NCBI GenBank assembly: GCA_937925565.1
Contig: CALALM010000201.1
Coordinates: 1 to 5,645, forward strand
DNA: 5,645 bases
Direction: 5' to 3'
Source of the DNA: an uncultured Centipeda sp.
GTDB lineage: Bacteria > Bacillota > Negativicutes > Selenomonadales > Selenomonadaceae
Part shown: positions 1 through 5,524 of the stretch, piece after piece
Position numbering within the stretch: the first letter of the stretch is position 1
How the letters are laid out: the number at the start of each line of letters is the position of its first letter
Program-made: the position numbers and the translations under genes
The notes under the pieces: model-generated
The model's input: the letters and a program-made list of their open reading frames with translations, nothing else
Told to the model about the DNA's origin: nothing
Databases searched by the model: none

Positions 1-755
1 TGAGCATATGTAAAGGGAGAATCAGCGCGACAGAGAGCTTCGGCTCGGTCGACGGCCCCGGAATCCGCTTCATCGTCTTTGTGCAGGGCTGCCGCTATCG
101 CTGCCGGTACTGCCACAACCCCGAGACATGGGAGCGGGCGGGCGGCTATGAGGCGACGGCGGAGGAGATCTTTCGGATGGCGTGGCGGTATCGCCCGTAC
201 TGGAAGCAGAAGGGCGGCATCACGGTCAGCGGTGGTGAGCCGCTGCTCCAACTTGAGTTCGTGACAGAGCTGTTCCGCATGGCAAAGGCAAAGGGCGTGA
301 ACACCGTCATCGACACGGCGGGCGAGCCATTCACCTATGACGAACCGTTTTTTAGCGAATTTGAAACGCTGCTGCCGCTTACCGACTTGTTCCTGCTTGA
401 TCTGAAGCAGATCGACGATGAAGTGCACAGGGCACTCACAGGCGTATCGAACGAGAGCGCACTTGCTCTTGCCCGCTTTCTCTCGGAGCACGGCAAACGG
501 ATGTGGATTCGCCATGTGCTTGTACCGGGGTGGACGACAGGGGAGGACGATCTCGTCCGCCTCTCGGAGTTCATTGCAGAGCTAAAGACGGTCGACCGCG
601 TGGAGGTGCTTCCCTATCACGCGATGGCACGTCACAAGTACGAGGAACTGCACCTGCCGTATCGGCTCGGGGAGACGCCCGCGCCGACGGCGGAGGAGAT
701 CGCCCGCGCGGAGGAGATCCTGCGCGTGGGGGACTATACGGGATATTTACGGTAA
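1..755 (+). CDS. pflA: Pyruvate formate-lyase activating enzyme (radical SAM), missing only the first base of its start codon
   Basis: PflA uses a [4Fe-4S] cluster and S-adenosylmethionine to make the glycyl radical on pyruvate formate-lyase in the cytoplasm, switching on anaerobic pyruvate cleavage to acetyl-CoA and formate. The reading frame is open from base 3 and the first two bases are 'tg', so a start ATG (or GTG/TTG) would sit one base before the window; this gives 251 residues, the usual PflA size (about 245-250). A GTG at 81 would delete the conserved N-terminal ESFGSVDGPGIR segment and is not the start. With the inferred start, the cluster motif CX3CX2C is C31, C35 and C38 (CRYRCRYCHNPE), and the SAM-binding SGGEP motif is at about 77-81. 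The segment VDTAGE-like (TVIDTAGEPF) and the downstream LLDLKQIDDEVH and HVLVPGWT stretches also fit PflA. It probably follows pflB upstream, outside the window. The start itself is inferred. Confidence 0.95.
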   Translation, partial: SICKGRISATESFGSVDGPGIRFIVFVQGCRYRCRYCHNPETWERAGGYEATAEEIFRMAWRYRPYWKQKGGITVSGGEPLLQLEFVTELFRMAKAKGVNTVIDTAGEPFTYDEPFFSEFETLLPLTDLFLLDLKQIDDEVHRALTGVSNESALALARFLSEHGKRMWIRHVLVPGWTTGEDDLVRLSEFIAELKTVDRVEVLPYHAMARHKYEELHLPYRLGETPAPTAEEIARAEEILRVGDYTGYLR

Positions 756-756
756 A

Positions 757-798
757 TGAAAAGAGAGGCACTGCATGGCGCAGTTGCCTCTCTTTTCA
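757..798. terminator. Bidirectional rho-independent terminator between pflA and holA
   Basis: A perfect 14-bp stem (757-770 with 785-798, TGAAAAGAGAGGCA and its complement) is extended by CTGC/GCAG (771-774 with 780-783) past a one-base bulge, with a 5-base loop. The outer stem carries AAAA on the left and TTTT on the right, so either strand gives a T-rich 3' side. It begins two bases after the pflA stop codon. Convergent holA has no closer hairpin with a T tract, so it may share this one. The 799-926 gap to holA holds only short weak palindromes and no gene. Confidence 0.85.
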
Positions 799-926
799 TG
801 TTCCTTTCGTTGCCACCCCTAACACGGAAAGGAAGTGTGTCGACCAGAGAAACATTATCTCTGTCGCAGCAAGTGTAGTTGCCTACTACGTTTATAATAT
901 AACATCTTCCCTATTTCATTGCAAGA

Positions 927-1973
927 CTATTTTTGGCACAGCCGTATCAGAACATCCTCCAACAGCTCATCTCCCGCCTGCCCCGTTTTCAGCAGATAGT
1001 CCGCATCGGCGAGGGCGAGGACGGCACGTTCGAGCGTTGTCTCGGGGAATGCCTTTGCGTGCCCGCCGAGTTTCTCCGCGATAAAGGGATGCAACCCCAT
1101 GATCTTGCCGAGCCCCTTCGGCGGAGTACCGCTCATCAGCAGCCGTTTCGCCTGCCAGAGCTGGCGGACATGGCGCACGAGGAGGGCGAGGAGCACGGTG
1201 AAGTGCACACCGTCCGCGCGGCAGCGCACGAGGAGGTCGAGCGCACGGCAGACATCGCGCGCGCTCACGGCGTCCATCAGCGCAAAGACCGATACCTCCG
1301 GCATCTCGGAGAACGCCGCACGCAGGTCGTCCTCGGTAAACTGTGTATTATCCGTGTAGAGCGTGAGCTTTTCAAGTTGCCGATCGAGGAACTCAAGCGA
1401 GATGGTCGGCATAATCCCCACCACATTCAGGAAGAATGTGCGTGCTTTTGGGTGCATACTGCGTCCCATCTCGCGCAGACGTGCATTCAGCCAGTTCTCC
1501 ACCGTCCACGCGCGCACGGGTTCGCTCTCGAGGATGCGCCCGTACTTTTCGACTGTCTGATAGAGCTTCCTGCGCTTGTCGGGCTTTGCCGCAAGCGTAA
1601 AGATCGCGTACGTGGTCGGTGGGAGGTCGGCGAGCAGGGAGATGAGCCGCTCCGCGTCCGTATCCTTCGGCGTGGGGATATCCTCTGCGTCGTCCTTCTT
1701 TTTCGCTGCGCGAAAGATTGCGGCATCGTGCACGAGAACGACGATCTTGTCCGTGAAAAACGGTGCCGTTTCGAGTGCCTCCATCAGTGCGTCGGTCGGT
1801 GGCATCTCCTCGTAGCGGATGAGTGCGTCCGCACGATCTTCGGGATTTGGGAGGAGGCGGCGCAGGATTGCCTCCTCGGCACGCCGCACATAATAGCTCT
1901 CTTCGCCCGCGAGCAGGAAAACATGCGGCGGCTCGCCCTTTGCGAGAGACGCCATGAACTCCGCGTAGTTCAT
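927..1973 (-). CDS. holA: DNA polymerase III, delta subunit (clamp loader)
   Basis: HolA is the clamp-loader subunit that opens the beta sliding clamp and, with delta-prime and tau/gamma, loads it on primed DNA. The 348-residue length matches the family (about 330-350). Features typical of HolA are visible: an N-terminal HVFLLAGEESYYVRRAEEAI segment (residues 17-36) opening the AAA+-like domain I, the PFFTDKIVVLV strand (71-81, clamp-contact region), EFLDRQLEKLTLY in the middle (194-206), VSVFALMDAVSARD (227-240), and the C-terminal helical domain with LLALLVRHVRQLWQAKRLL (261-279) and LADADYLLKTG (321-331). Its ATG (1973-1971) overlaps the TGA of the upstream hydrolase gene as ATGA. The nearest purine-rich SD-like stretch is about 16 bases away, so translation is probably coupled to the gene before. 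A Met at residue 7 with a nearby GGAG is a weaker alternative start. It is the last gene of the leftward operon. Confidence 0.95.
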   Translation of the reverse strand: MNYAEFMASLAKGEPPHVFLLAGEESYYVRRAEEAILRRLLPNPEDRADALIRYEEMPPTDALMEALETAPFFTDKIVVLVHDAAIFRAAKKKDDAEDIPTPKDTDAERLISLLADLPPTTYAIFTLAAKPDKRRKLYQTVEKYGRILESEPVRAWTVENWLNARLREMGRSMHPKARTFFLNVVGIMPTISLEFLDRQLEKLTLYTDNTQFTEDDLRAAFSEMPEVSVFALMDAVSARDVCRALDLLVRCRADGVHFTVLLALLVRHVRQLWQAKRLLMSGTPPKGLGKIMGLHPFIAEKLGGHAKAFPETTLERAVLALADADYLLKTGQAGDELLEDVLIRLCQK

Positions 1974-2596
1974 CGACGGTAGCGCGCCATCTCCGCGCCC
2001 ACGGTCGTCTCCTCCGTATGCCCCGAGTAGAGGATGGTGTCCGGCGGCAGGGTGAACACCTCACGTGCGATGCTGTCCCAAAGTTCCCGTGTATCACCGC
2101 CCGGGAAGTCCGTGCGCCCGACGCTCGCGCAGAAGATCGTGTCGCCGACGAATGCGGCGTGATCGCGCGCCGCGTAAAAGATGCAGGAATCTGTCGTATG
2201 CCCCGGCGTATAGCGCACCTCGAGCGTCATCGCGGGATTCGCCGCGAGCGTGATGACCTCACGGTCGGCAAACGTCGTTACATCCGTGAGGGTGACTGCG
2301 CCGCCGCCCCAGAGCGAGAGATTCCAATTTGGGTCGCTGTAGTAGCGCGGGCTGTCCTCGGCGGCATAGATGGGCGCACCCGTGCGCATGGAGAACTCCG
2401 TCGCGCCGCCGATATGGTCAAAATGGCAGTGTGTGAGGAGCAGCCGCTCGATTGTCCAACCGCGCTCCTCTGCATGGGCGGCGAGGCGGTCGCCCTCCGC
2501 ACCCGCGTCGATGAGGAAGCCGTGCTGCGTCGCATCGTCAATATAGAAGTAGGAATTGGTCGGAATCATATCGCCGACGGTGACACATTCGATCAT
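1970..2596 (-). CDS. Metallo-beta-lactamase-fold hydrolase, glyoxalase II-like
   Basis: A 208-residue zinc-dependent hydrolase of the MBL fold, in the small glyoxalase II-like (YqgX/GloB-type) branch and probably cytoplasmic. The full binuclear metal set is visible: THCHFDH gives H56, H58, D60 and H61; TPGHTTDS gives H133; VGDTIF gives D152; and SGHTEETT gives H193. The family signature SVGRTDFPGGD is at 158-168. By family it hydrolyses thioesters such as S-D-lactoylglutathione or a related low-molecular-weight thiol adduct; the true substrate cannot be read from sequence. The open frame extends 31 codons further upstream, but the ATG at 2596 is chosen: it has AGGAG at 2609-2605 with 8-base spacing, homology begins there, and it overlaps the previous gene's stop as ATGA. 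The protein ends soon after the TTVGAEM segment and seems to lack the NP-type C-terminal tail common in relatives. Confidence 0.9.
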   Translation of the reverse strand: MIECVTVGDMIPTNSYFYIDDATQHGFLIDAGAEGDRLAAHAEERGWTIERLLLTHCHFDHIGGATEFSMRTGAPIYAAEDSPRYYSDPNWNLSLWGGGAVTLTDVTTFADREVITLAANPAMTLEVRYTPGHTTDSCIFYAARDHAAFVGDTIFCASVGRTDFPGGDTRELWDSIAREVFTLPPDTILYSGHTEETTVGAEMARYRR

Positions 2597-3261
2597 ATGG
2601 ATGCTCCTGTTTTTGTCGGAAAGAGTAACTGGAGGATGTGAACGCCTGTCTTGCCGCACGCGTCGATGCCGTCGCGGCAGTATTTGCACGAGCAGACTGC
2701 CTTCTCCGTCGGCAGCTTCTGTGCGTGCCTCTGAAAGTAGGCGTGCTGTTCCTCTTCCGTCATGGGGGTGAACATGGGGGAGTTGCCGTTTTCGTAGCGG
2801 CGCGGGATGAGCTTTGCGTTGCCAGGAAAGCAGGGCGCGAGCAGGGCGTGCCCGTGGAAGCGGGTCTTGTCGAAATTCTCCTCCTGCTCGACGATGGTCA
2901 CGTTCATCTTACGCAGGAGCGAACGGATCGCCTCCTGCATCCCGCGTCGCTCCACCGCCGCCCAGCAGTCCTGCACGGTCATGCGCTCGCCGCCGTAGTC
3001 GGGGAAGGGGAAATCCGCGTCTCGATCAATCAGCTCCCAGACGTACGTGAACGCGCCCGCCTTGGAGCTTTCCTCGACGATGTTCGCGCAGTTGTTGCAT
3101 AGGACGATTGCGTGATCCTCCGGTGCCAGCTTCGGGTGATGCGGGCGGCAGCAGCCTGCCGTCTGCACACCGTGCCGCTCCTCAAGATAGCGGCGCACCG
3201 CCGCACTCTCGGTGGGAAAGTCTGCCTGAACCTTGCAGCTCGGGTAAAAGATGGTTGCCAT
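2593..3261 (-). CDS. Cysteine-rich putative iron-sulfur protein, HdrB/CCG-domain-like
   Basis: A 222-residue cytoplasmic protein, not confidently named. It resembles the cysteine-rich (CCG) domain of heterodisulfide reductase subunit B, GlpC and LutA, which binds a [4Fe-4S] cluster in redox enzymes. Cysteines seen: C9 (FYPSC), C37-C38 (AGCCRPHH), C55 and C58 (VLCNNCAN), then C99 (VQDCW, like the HDPC motif), C144 (APCFPGN), C190, C192 and C195 (VCSCKYCRDGI) and C202, ending in a GVHILQLL segment like the tail of CCG repeats. So there are two half-domains: C-X27-CC-X16-CX2C, and a second half with a CXCX2C motif and no CC pair. The spacing is shorter than the classical CX31-39CCX35-36CX2C. AGGAG at 3275-3271 is 9 bases from the ATG. 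It starts 34 bases after the GNAT gene and overlaps the hydrolase gene by four bases. No signal peptide or membrane segment. The iron-sulfur role is inferred. Confidence 0.65.
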   Translation of the reverse strand: MATIFYPSCKVQADFPTESAAVRRYLEERHGVQTAGCCRPHHPKLAPEDHAIVLCNNCANIVEESSKAGAFTYVWELIDRDADFPFPDYGGERMTVQDCWAAVERRGMQEAIRSLLRKMNVTIVEQEENFDKTRFHGHALLAPCFPGNAKLIPRRYENGNSPMFTPMTEEEQHAYFQRHAQKLPTEKAVCSCKYCRDGIDACGKTGVHILQLLFPTKTGASI

Positions 3262-3295
3262 AGATGTTCTCTCCTAAATGTGTAATTACGTGTGC

Positions 3296-3778
3296 TCATA
3301 TACTCCATTCGTAGGCACGGCGCGGGTCGCCGTTTGCGAGGTAAATGACACCGCAGTAAGCAAAGCCGTTCTTTTGCAGACAGCTCTGCATGGGGATGTT
3401 GTCTGCATGGGTATCGGCGCGCAGATGATTGTATTGCGTACGCGCGAAGTCCAGCATGGCACGGAAGACGCCGTGCTCCGTCCCGTCGCTCGCCGCGCGG
3501 TGGATCGTGGCGTAGGGGGAAGTGTCTTTCCATGCGCCCTCTATGCGGGCATACGTCGGATCGTCGCCCGGGATGAGGGCAAAGACGGCATAGAGATGTC
3601 CCGTCTCGTTTTCCATCACCCGGAGTATATTTTTTGTGATATCCGCGCGTACGATATCCTCCGACGGATAGCCGCCGCTCCACTGCGTCATGTTGCCCGA
3701 GCGCCGCATAAAGGCGCGCGCTGCCCCGTAGATGCGCAGGATCTCGGGAATGTCCTGCACCGTTGCCTGTCGTATCAT
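3296..3778 (-). CDS. GNAT-family N-acetyltransferase
   Basis: A 160-residue acetyl-CoA-dependent acetyltransferase of the GNAT fold; the acceptor substrate is unknown. The N-terminus IRQATVQDIPEILRIY (2-17) is the typical GNAT first strand and helix. The RSGNMTQWSGGYPS (26-39), GDDPTYARIEGAW (71-83) and PYATIHRAASDGTEHGVF (88-105) stretches mark a well-defined Firmicute subfamily; the last corresponds to acetyl-CoA-binding motif A, though it departs from the strict R/QXXGXG/A consensus. DTHADN (122-127), then LQKNGFAYCGVIYL (134-147), form motif B and the closing strand. The ATG at 3778 has a strong AGGAGG (3791-3786) with 7-base spacing. It is the first gene of the leftward operon, directly behind a good promoter. 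Confidence 0.9.
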   Translation of the reverse strand: MIRQATVQDIPEILRIYGAARAFMRRSGNMTQWSGGYPSEDIVRADITKNILRVMENETGHLYAVFALIPGDDPTYARIEGAWKDTSPYATIHRAASDGTEHGVFRAMLDFARTQYNHLRADTHADNIPMQSCLQKNGFAYCGVIYLANGDPRRAYEWSI

Positions 3779-3801
3779 TTCGCTCCCTCCTATAGCTTCC
3801 T

Positions 3802-3830
3802 ATTTTACACGATGGCTGCAGATTTTGAAA
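3802..3830 (-). promoter_or_regulatory. Sigma-70-type promoter for the GNAT-Hdr-like-MBL-holA operon
   Basis: On the minus strand, TTTCAA (3830-3825) and TAAAAT (3807-3802) are separated by exactly 17 bases. The predicted transcript would begin near 3795 and have a short leader of about 17 bases containing the GNAT ribosome binding site. The boxes are imperfect but spacing and position fit. No other promoter of equal quality is seen inside the operon. Confidence 0.6.
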
Positions 3831-3837
3831 GACGCGT

Positions 3838-3866
3838 TTGTAACAGCGGGCAAATAATGCTATACT
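3838..3866 (+). promoter_or_regulatory. Extended -10 sigma-70-type promoter for the EamA transporter gene
   Basis: TTGTAA (3838-3843) and TATACT (3861-3866) are spaced by 17 bases, and TGC directly precedes the -10 box (extended -10). Transcription would start near 3873, about 19 bases before the chosen start codon. It is back-to-back with the leftward promoter, the two -35 boxes being 7 bases apart. Confidence 0.7.
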
Positions 3867-3878
3867 GAATTTCATATG

Positions 3879-3885
3879 TAGGGGG
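3879..3885 (+). promoter_or_regulatory. Ribosome binding site that decides the EamA start
   Basis: TAGGGGG abuts the first in-frame ATG at 3886 with no spacer, but stands 6 bases before the second ATG at 3892. The second ATG is therefore the likely start; the first would add only Met-Ala. Confidence 0.6.
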
Positions 3886-3891
3886 ATGGCG

Positions 3892-4323
3892 ATGAGTAGT
3901 TGGTTGATCTATGCGTTGCTCTCGGCACTGTGTGCCGCGTTCGTGTCCATCTTCGGCAAGATGGGCGTCGCGGGACTTGACAGCAGCGCGGCAACAGCGG
4001 TACGCGCCGTGATTATGGCAGTGTTTCTTGTGGGCGTGGTTGTCGCTGAGGGGCATACCGCTGACCTGCCGCAGGTGTTCGCCGACCGAAAGGCACTGCT
4101 CTTTGTCGCACTCAGCGGCATTGCGGGCGCACTCTCGTGGCTCTTCTACTTTCTGGCACTCAAGGAGGGGACGGTCACGCAGGTCGCCCCGATCGACAAA
4201 CTGAGCGTCGTCTTTGCCGTCGTGATCGCTGTCATTGTCTTTGGCGAGCGGGTCAGCTTTCTTCATGGCGTCGCGATTGCGTTCATCGCGGCGGGCGGAC
4301 TCATCTTGGCAATATTTCCCTAA
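3892..4323 (+). CDS. Single-domain EamA/DMT-family transporter
   Basis: A 143-residue inner-membrane protein of the drug/metabolite transporter superfamily, in the short class with one EamA domain and about five membrane helices. Hydrophobic segments lie near residues 4-21, 36-52, 68-89, 100-117 and 124-141. Family hallmarks are the SGIAGALSWLFYFLALKEG stretch (75-93) and APIDKLSVVF (99-108), where VAPIDKLS is the most conserved part. Most EamA proteins have two such domains in about 300 residues; the one-domain forms are thought to work as dimers. The substrate is unknown. The gene is monocistronic, divergent from the GNAT operon and convergent with the next small gene. The 3886 ATG is the alternative start. 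Confidence 0.88.
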   Translation: MSSWLIYALLSALCAAFVSIFGKMGVAGLDSSAATAVRAVIMAVFLVGVVVAEGHTADLPQVFADRKALLFVALSGIAGALSWLFYFLALKEGTVTQVAPIDKLSVVFAVVIAVIVFGERVSFLHGVAIAFIAAGGLILAIFP

Positions 4324-4352
4324 TGTACAGACACATAAAAAGACATGAAAAA

Positions 4353-4394
4353 GAGGCTGTTGCACGAAGTTTTTTAGCTTCGTGCAACAGCCTC
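4353..4394 (-). terminator. Strong hairpin terminator for the 98-aa gene, possibly shared with the EamA gene
   Basis: A perfect 17-bp inverted repeat (4353-4369 with 4378-4394, GAGGCTGTTGCACGAAG and its complement) encloses an 8-base loop containing six T on the plus strand. Reading the minus strand, the stem is followed at once by a T run (4352-4348) and a second T run further on, the classic intrinsic terminator. Reading the plus strand there is no good T tract after the stem, so termination of the EamA transcript here is possible but less certain. Confidence 0.85.
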
Positions 4395-4420
4395 CTATAC
4401 TTTCGGCCGCCTTGATAAAT

Positions 4421-4717
4421 TCAGCCTTCCTCGTCGCTTTCATGGATTTTTTTATTGGCGCGTGCCAGGTAGTCCGCGATCTCACCTGTGCGTTCCACGG
4501 GAATCCAGACGGATGCCTTGGGCTTCCATTGATCCTGAACCCTCTTCCGGTAGAACGGGGTGATGGCGGTGTAGCGACGCCCGCGCGAGCGGATGATGGA
4601 GACGCGCATTGCCTGTGTACTCGATATCTCCAACATACCGATCTCGACGGTCGCATCAATGTTCAGCGCGAGCTGCTTGGTTTCCTGCACCTTTTTTGCC
4701 CGTGTTTTTTCTGCCAT
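4421..4717 (-). CDS. Small basic protein resembling PC4/p15 ssDNA-binding coactivators
   Basis: A 98-residue protein, charged at both ends (MAEKTRAKKVQETK at the start, KKIHESDEEG at the end), with no signal peptide or membrane segment. The core MRVSIIRSRGRRYTAITPFY (37-56), then QWKPKASVWIPV (63-74) and an EIADYLARA helix (79-87) follows the order of the PC4/p15 coactivator domain: strand with V-S, K/R-G-K/R turn, I-x-x-F/Y-Y, W/M-K-P, then an I-P/S-L strand and a final helix. PC4-like proteins bind single-stranded DNA; a nucleic-acid-binding role here is inferred from alignment by eye and could be wrong. GGGAGGA (4731-4725) lies 7 bases before the ATG. It has its own promoter and terminator, so it is a real single-gene unit. 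Confidence 0.8.
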   Translation of the reverse strand: MAEKTRAKKVQETKQLALNIDATVEIGMLEISSTQAMRVSIIRSRGRRYTAITPFYRKRVQDQWKPKASVWIPVERTGEIADYLARANKKIHESDEEG

Positions 4718-4754
4718 ATTTGATTCCTCCCAACAATGTCTTTCTCATGGTTGC

Positions 4755-4784
4755 ATCATACCATTTTTTTTATCAATATGCCAA
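4755..4784 (-). promoter_or_regulatory. Extended -10 promoter of the PC4-like gene
   Basis: On the minus strand, TTGGCA (4784-4779) and TATGAT (4760-4755) are 18 bases apart, with TGG just before the -10 box (extended -10). The spacer contains a run of eight A. Transcription would start near 4748, about 31 bases before the start codon. Confidence 0.7.
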
Positions 4785-4790
4785 CTTTTT

Positions 4791-4959
4791 CTAAGGAATC
4801 GCTGATAAAATGAAGTCCGTCAGATTGGCGTAGATTTTTTGTTCGAACAAGGAGGCAAACCGGACGCATAGCGGGGACTATGTGGAGGATTTGCCGACAC
4901 AGTTCGGGCAAAAAAGATGCGCTAAGATGCCGCGGCTGAATTTATCAGTGCTTCCCTAA
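4791..4959. mobile_element. MITE-like non-coding element with CTAA target duplication (IS5-family type)
   Basis: Terminal inverted repeats GGAATCGCTGATAAA (4795-4809) and, inverted at 4941-4955, GGAAGCACTGATAAA match at 13 of 15 positions. They are flanked by perfect direct CTAA copies (4791-4794 and 4956-4959). The body is 161 bp with no coding frame, so it cannot move alone. A four-base YTAR duplication and ends starting GGAA are known traits of IS5-family elements, so a trans-acting IS5-type transposase is the inferred mobiliser. The interior holds the palindrome TTGTTCGAACAA (4839-4850) and nested inverted arms (4828-4848 with 4902-4922; 4854-4859 with 4890-4895; 4867-4871 with 4878-4882), so the whole can fold into one long branched hairpin. 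It sits between the nrdG terminator and the PC4-like promoter. Confidence 0.75.
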
Positions 4960-4961
4960 CA

Positions 4962-5000
4962 AAATCCCCCACACGGAAAATCGTACTGTGTGGGGGATTT
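4962..5000 (-). terminator. Rho-independent terminator of nrdDG
   Basis: A 13-bp perfect stem (AAATCCCCCACAC, 4962-4974, with 4988-5000), extendable by a G-T and a G-C pair to 15 bp, with a loop of about 9 bases. On the minus strand it begins two bases after the nrdG stop and is followed by TTTTGTT. It ends just before the MITE's right-hand CTAA. Confidence 0.9.
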
Positions 5001-5002
5001 CA

Positions 5003-5524
5003 TCATTCGTCTGTATACAAGAATGTCAACGCACCCGTTGCACGGGTCGCGGCGAGGTCGATGACGCGCTGATTGCGCGAGCCGCGAAAGTGAAGAGTGA
5101 GATCGCGTTCCTCGGCGCGGTAGTCGCCGTCGACGAGCACATCAAGTTCGTCCAGCAGGGCATCCACGGCGGGATCTTTCTGTGCACGCAGTTCTTCGAG
5201 GGTGAATCCCGTGTAGCTCCAGACATCAAGTCCGCGCGCATGTGCGCCGCGCGCAAGCGGGAGCAGTGCCGCCGGCTGCAGGAAAGGCTCACCGCCGCTG
5301 AGGGTGAGCCCTGTGAGAAGTGGATTTCCGTCGATTTCCGCGAGCACTGCGCCGACGGTCGTCATACGTCCGCCGACGAGCGGCTGCGTGTCAGGATTGT
5401 GACAGCCCGGACAGCGGCGTGGACAGCCCTGTGTAAAGACCGTCAGCCGTATGCCCTCGCCATCCACGATGGAATCCCGCGCGATCCCCGAGATGTGAAT
5501 CTCAGTGGAGTCCGTGCTTGACAC
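5003..5524 (-). CDS. nrdG: Anaerobic ribonucleoside-triphosphate reductase activating protein (radical SAM)
   Basis: NrdG uses a [4Fe-4S] cluster and S-adenosylmethionine to form the glycyl radical on NrdD, enabling oxygen-free dNTP synthesis. It carries the SIVDGEGIRLTVFTQGC stretch, the cluster motif CX3CX2C (CPRRCPGCHNP), the SAM-binding LSGGEPFLQ and the WSYTGFTLEEL segment (NrdG's typical WxYTG). Length is 173 residues from the GTG at 5524, slightly over the usual 155-175 range's middle. GAGGAG (5537-5532) is 7 bases from this GTG but only 1 base from an in-frame ATG at 5530; the GTG therefore fits the ribosome better, while the ATG (175 residues) remains possible. It overlaps the end of nrdD in another frame, indicating one operon and likely translational coupling; the terminator follows directly. 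Confidence 0.93.
   Translation of the reverse strand: MSSTDSTEIHISGIARDSIVDGEGIRLTVFTQGCPRRCPGCHNPDTQPLVGGRMTTVGAVLAEIDGNPLLTGLTLSGGEPFLQPAALLPLARGAHARGLDVWSYTGFTLEELRAQKDPAVDALLDELDVLVDGDYRAEERDLTLHFRGSRNQRVIDLAATRATGALTFLYTDE

Noticed and set aside
1..755. pflA and nrdG at both window ends as a linked anaerobic activation cluster
   Set aside because: They lie nearly 5 kb apart on opposite strands with unrelated genes between; both are common in anaerobes, so coincidence is the simplest reading.
871..893. Small stem AAGTGTAGT/ACTACGTTT as a holA terminator or small RNA
   Set aside because: Depends on two G-T pairs on the + strand, folds poorly on the holA strand and lacks a T tract.
893..898. 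A perfect TATAAT on the + strand between pflA and holA
   Set aside because: No -35 at 16-18 bases upstream (the closest TTGCCT is only 8 bases away) and no gene in that direction.
933..1982. A 349-codon open frame on the + strand opposite holA
   Set aside because: It lies almost exactly antisense to a clear holA, has no recognisable domain and is rich in His, Arg and Glu as expected from the complement of GC-rich codons.
2018..2641. A 207-codon + strand frame opposite the MBL hydrolase
   Set aside because: Antisense to a gene with all metal ligands intact; no ribosome binding site or family resemblance.
3030..3875. A 281-codon - strand frame across the GNAT and Hdr-like genes in another frame
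   Set aside because: It overlaps both genes and their promoter out of frame and is dominated by Arg, Ser and Ala.
3805..4659. A 284-codon - strand frame spanning EamA, the hairpin and part of the PC4-like gene
   Set aside because: It crosses a strong terminator and two well-supported genes; its composition is low-complexity and no motif is visible.
4988..5521. A 177-codon + strand frame opposite nrdG
   Set aside because: Shadow of nrdG, which has the full radical-SAM motif.
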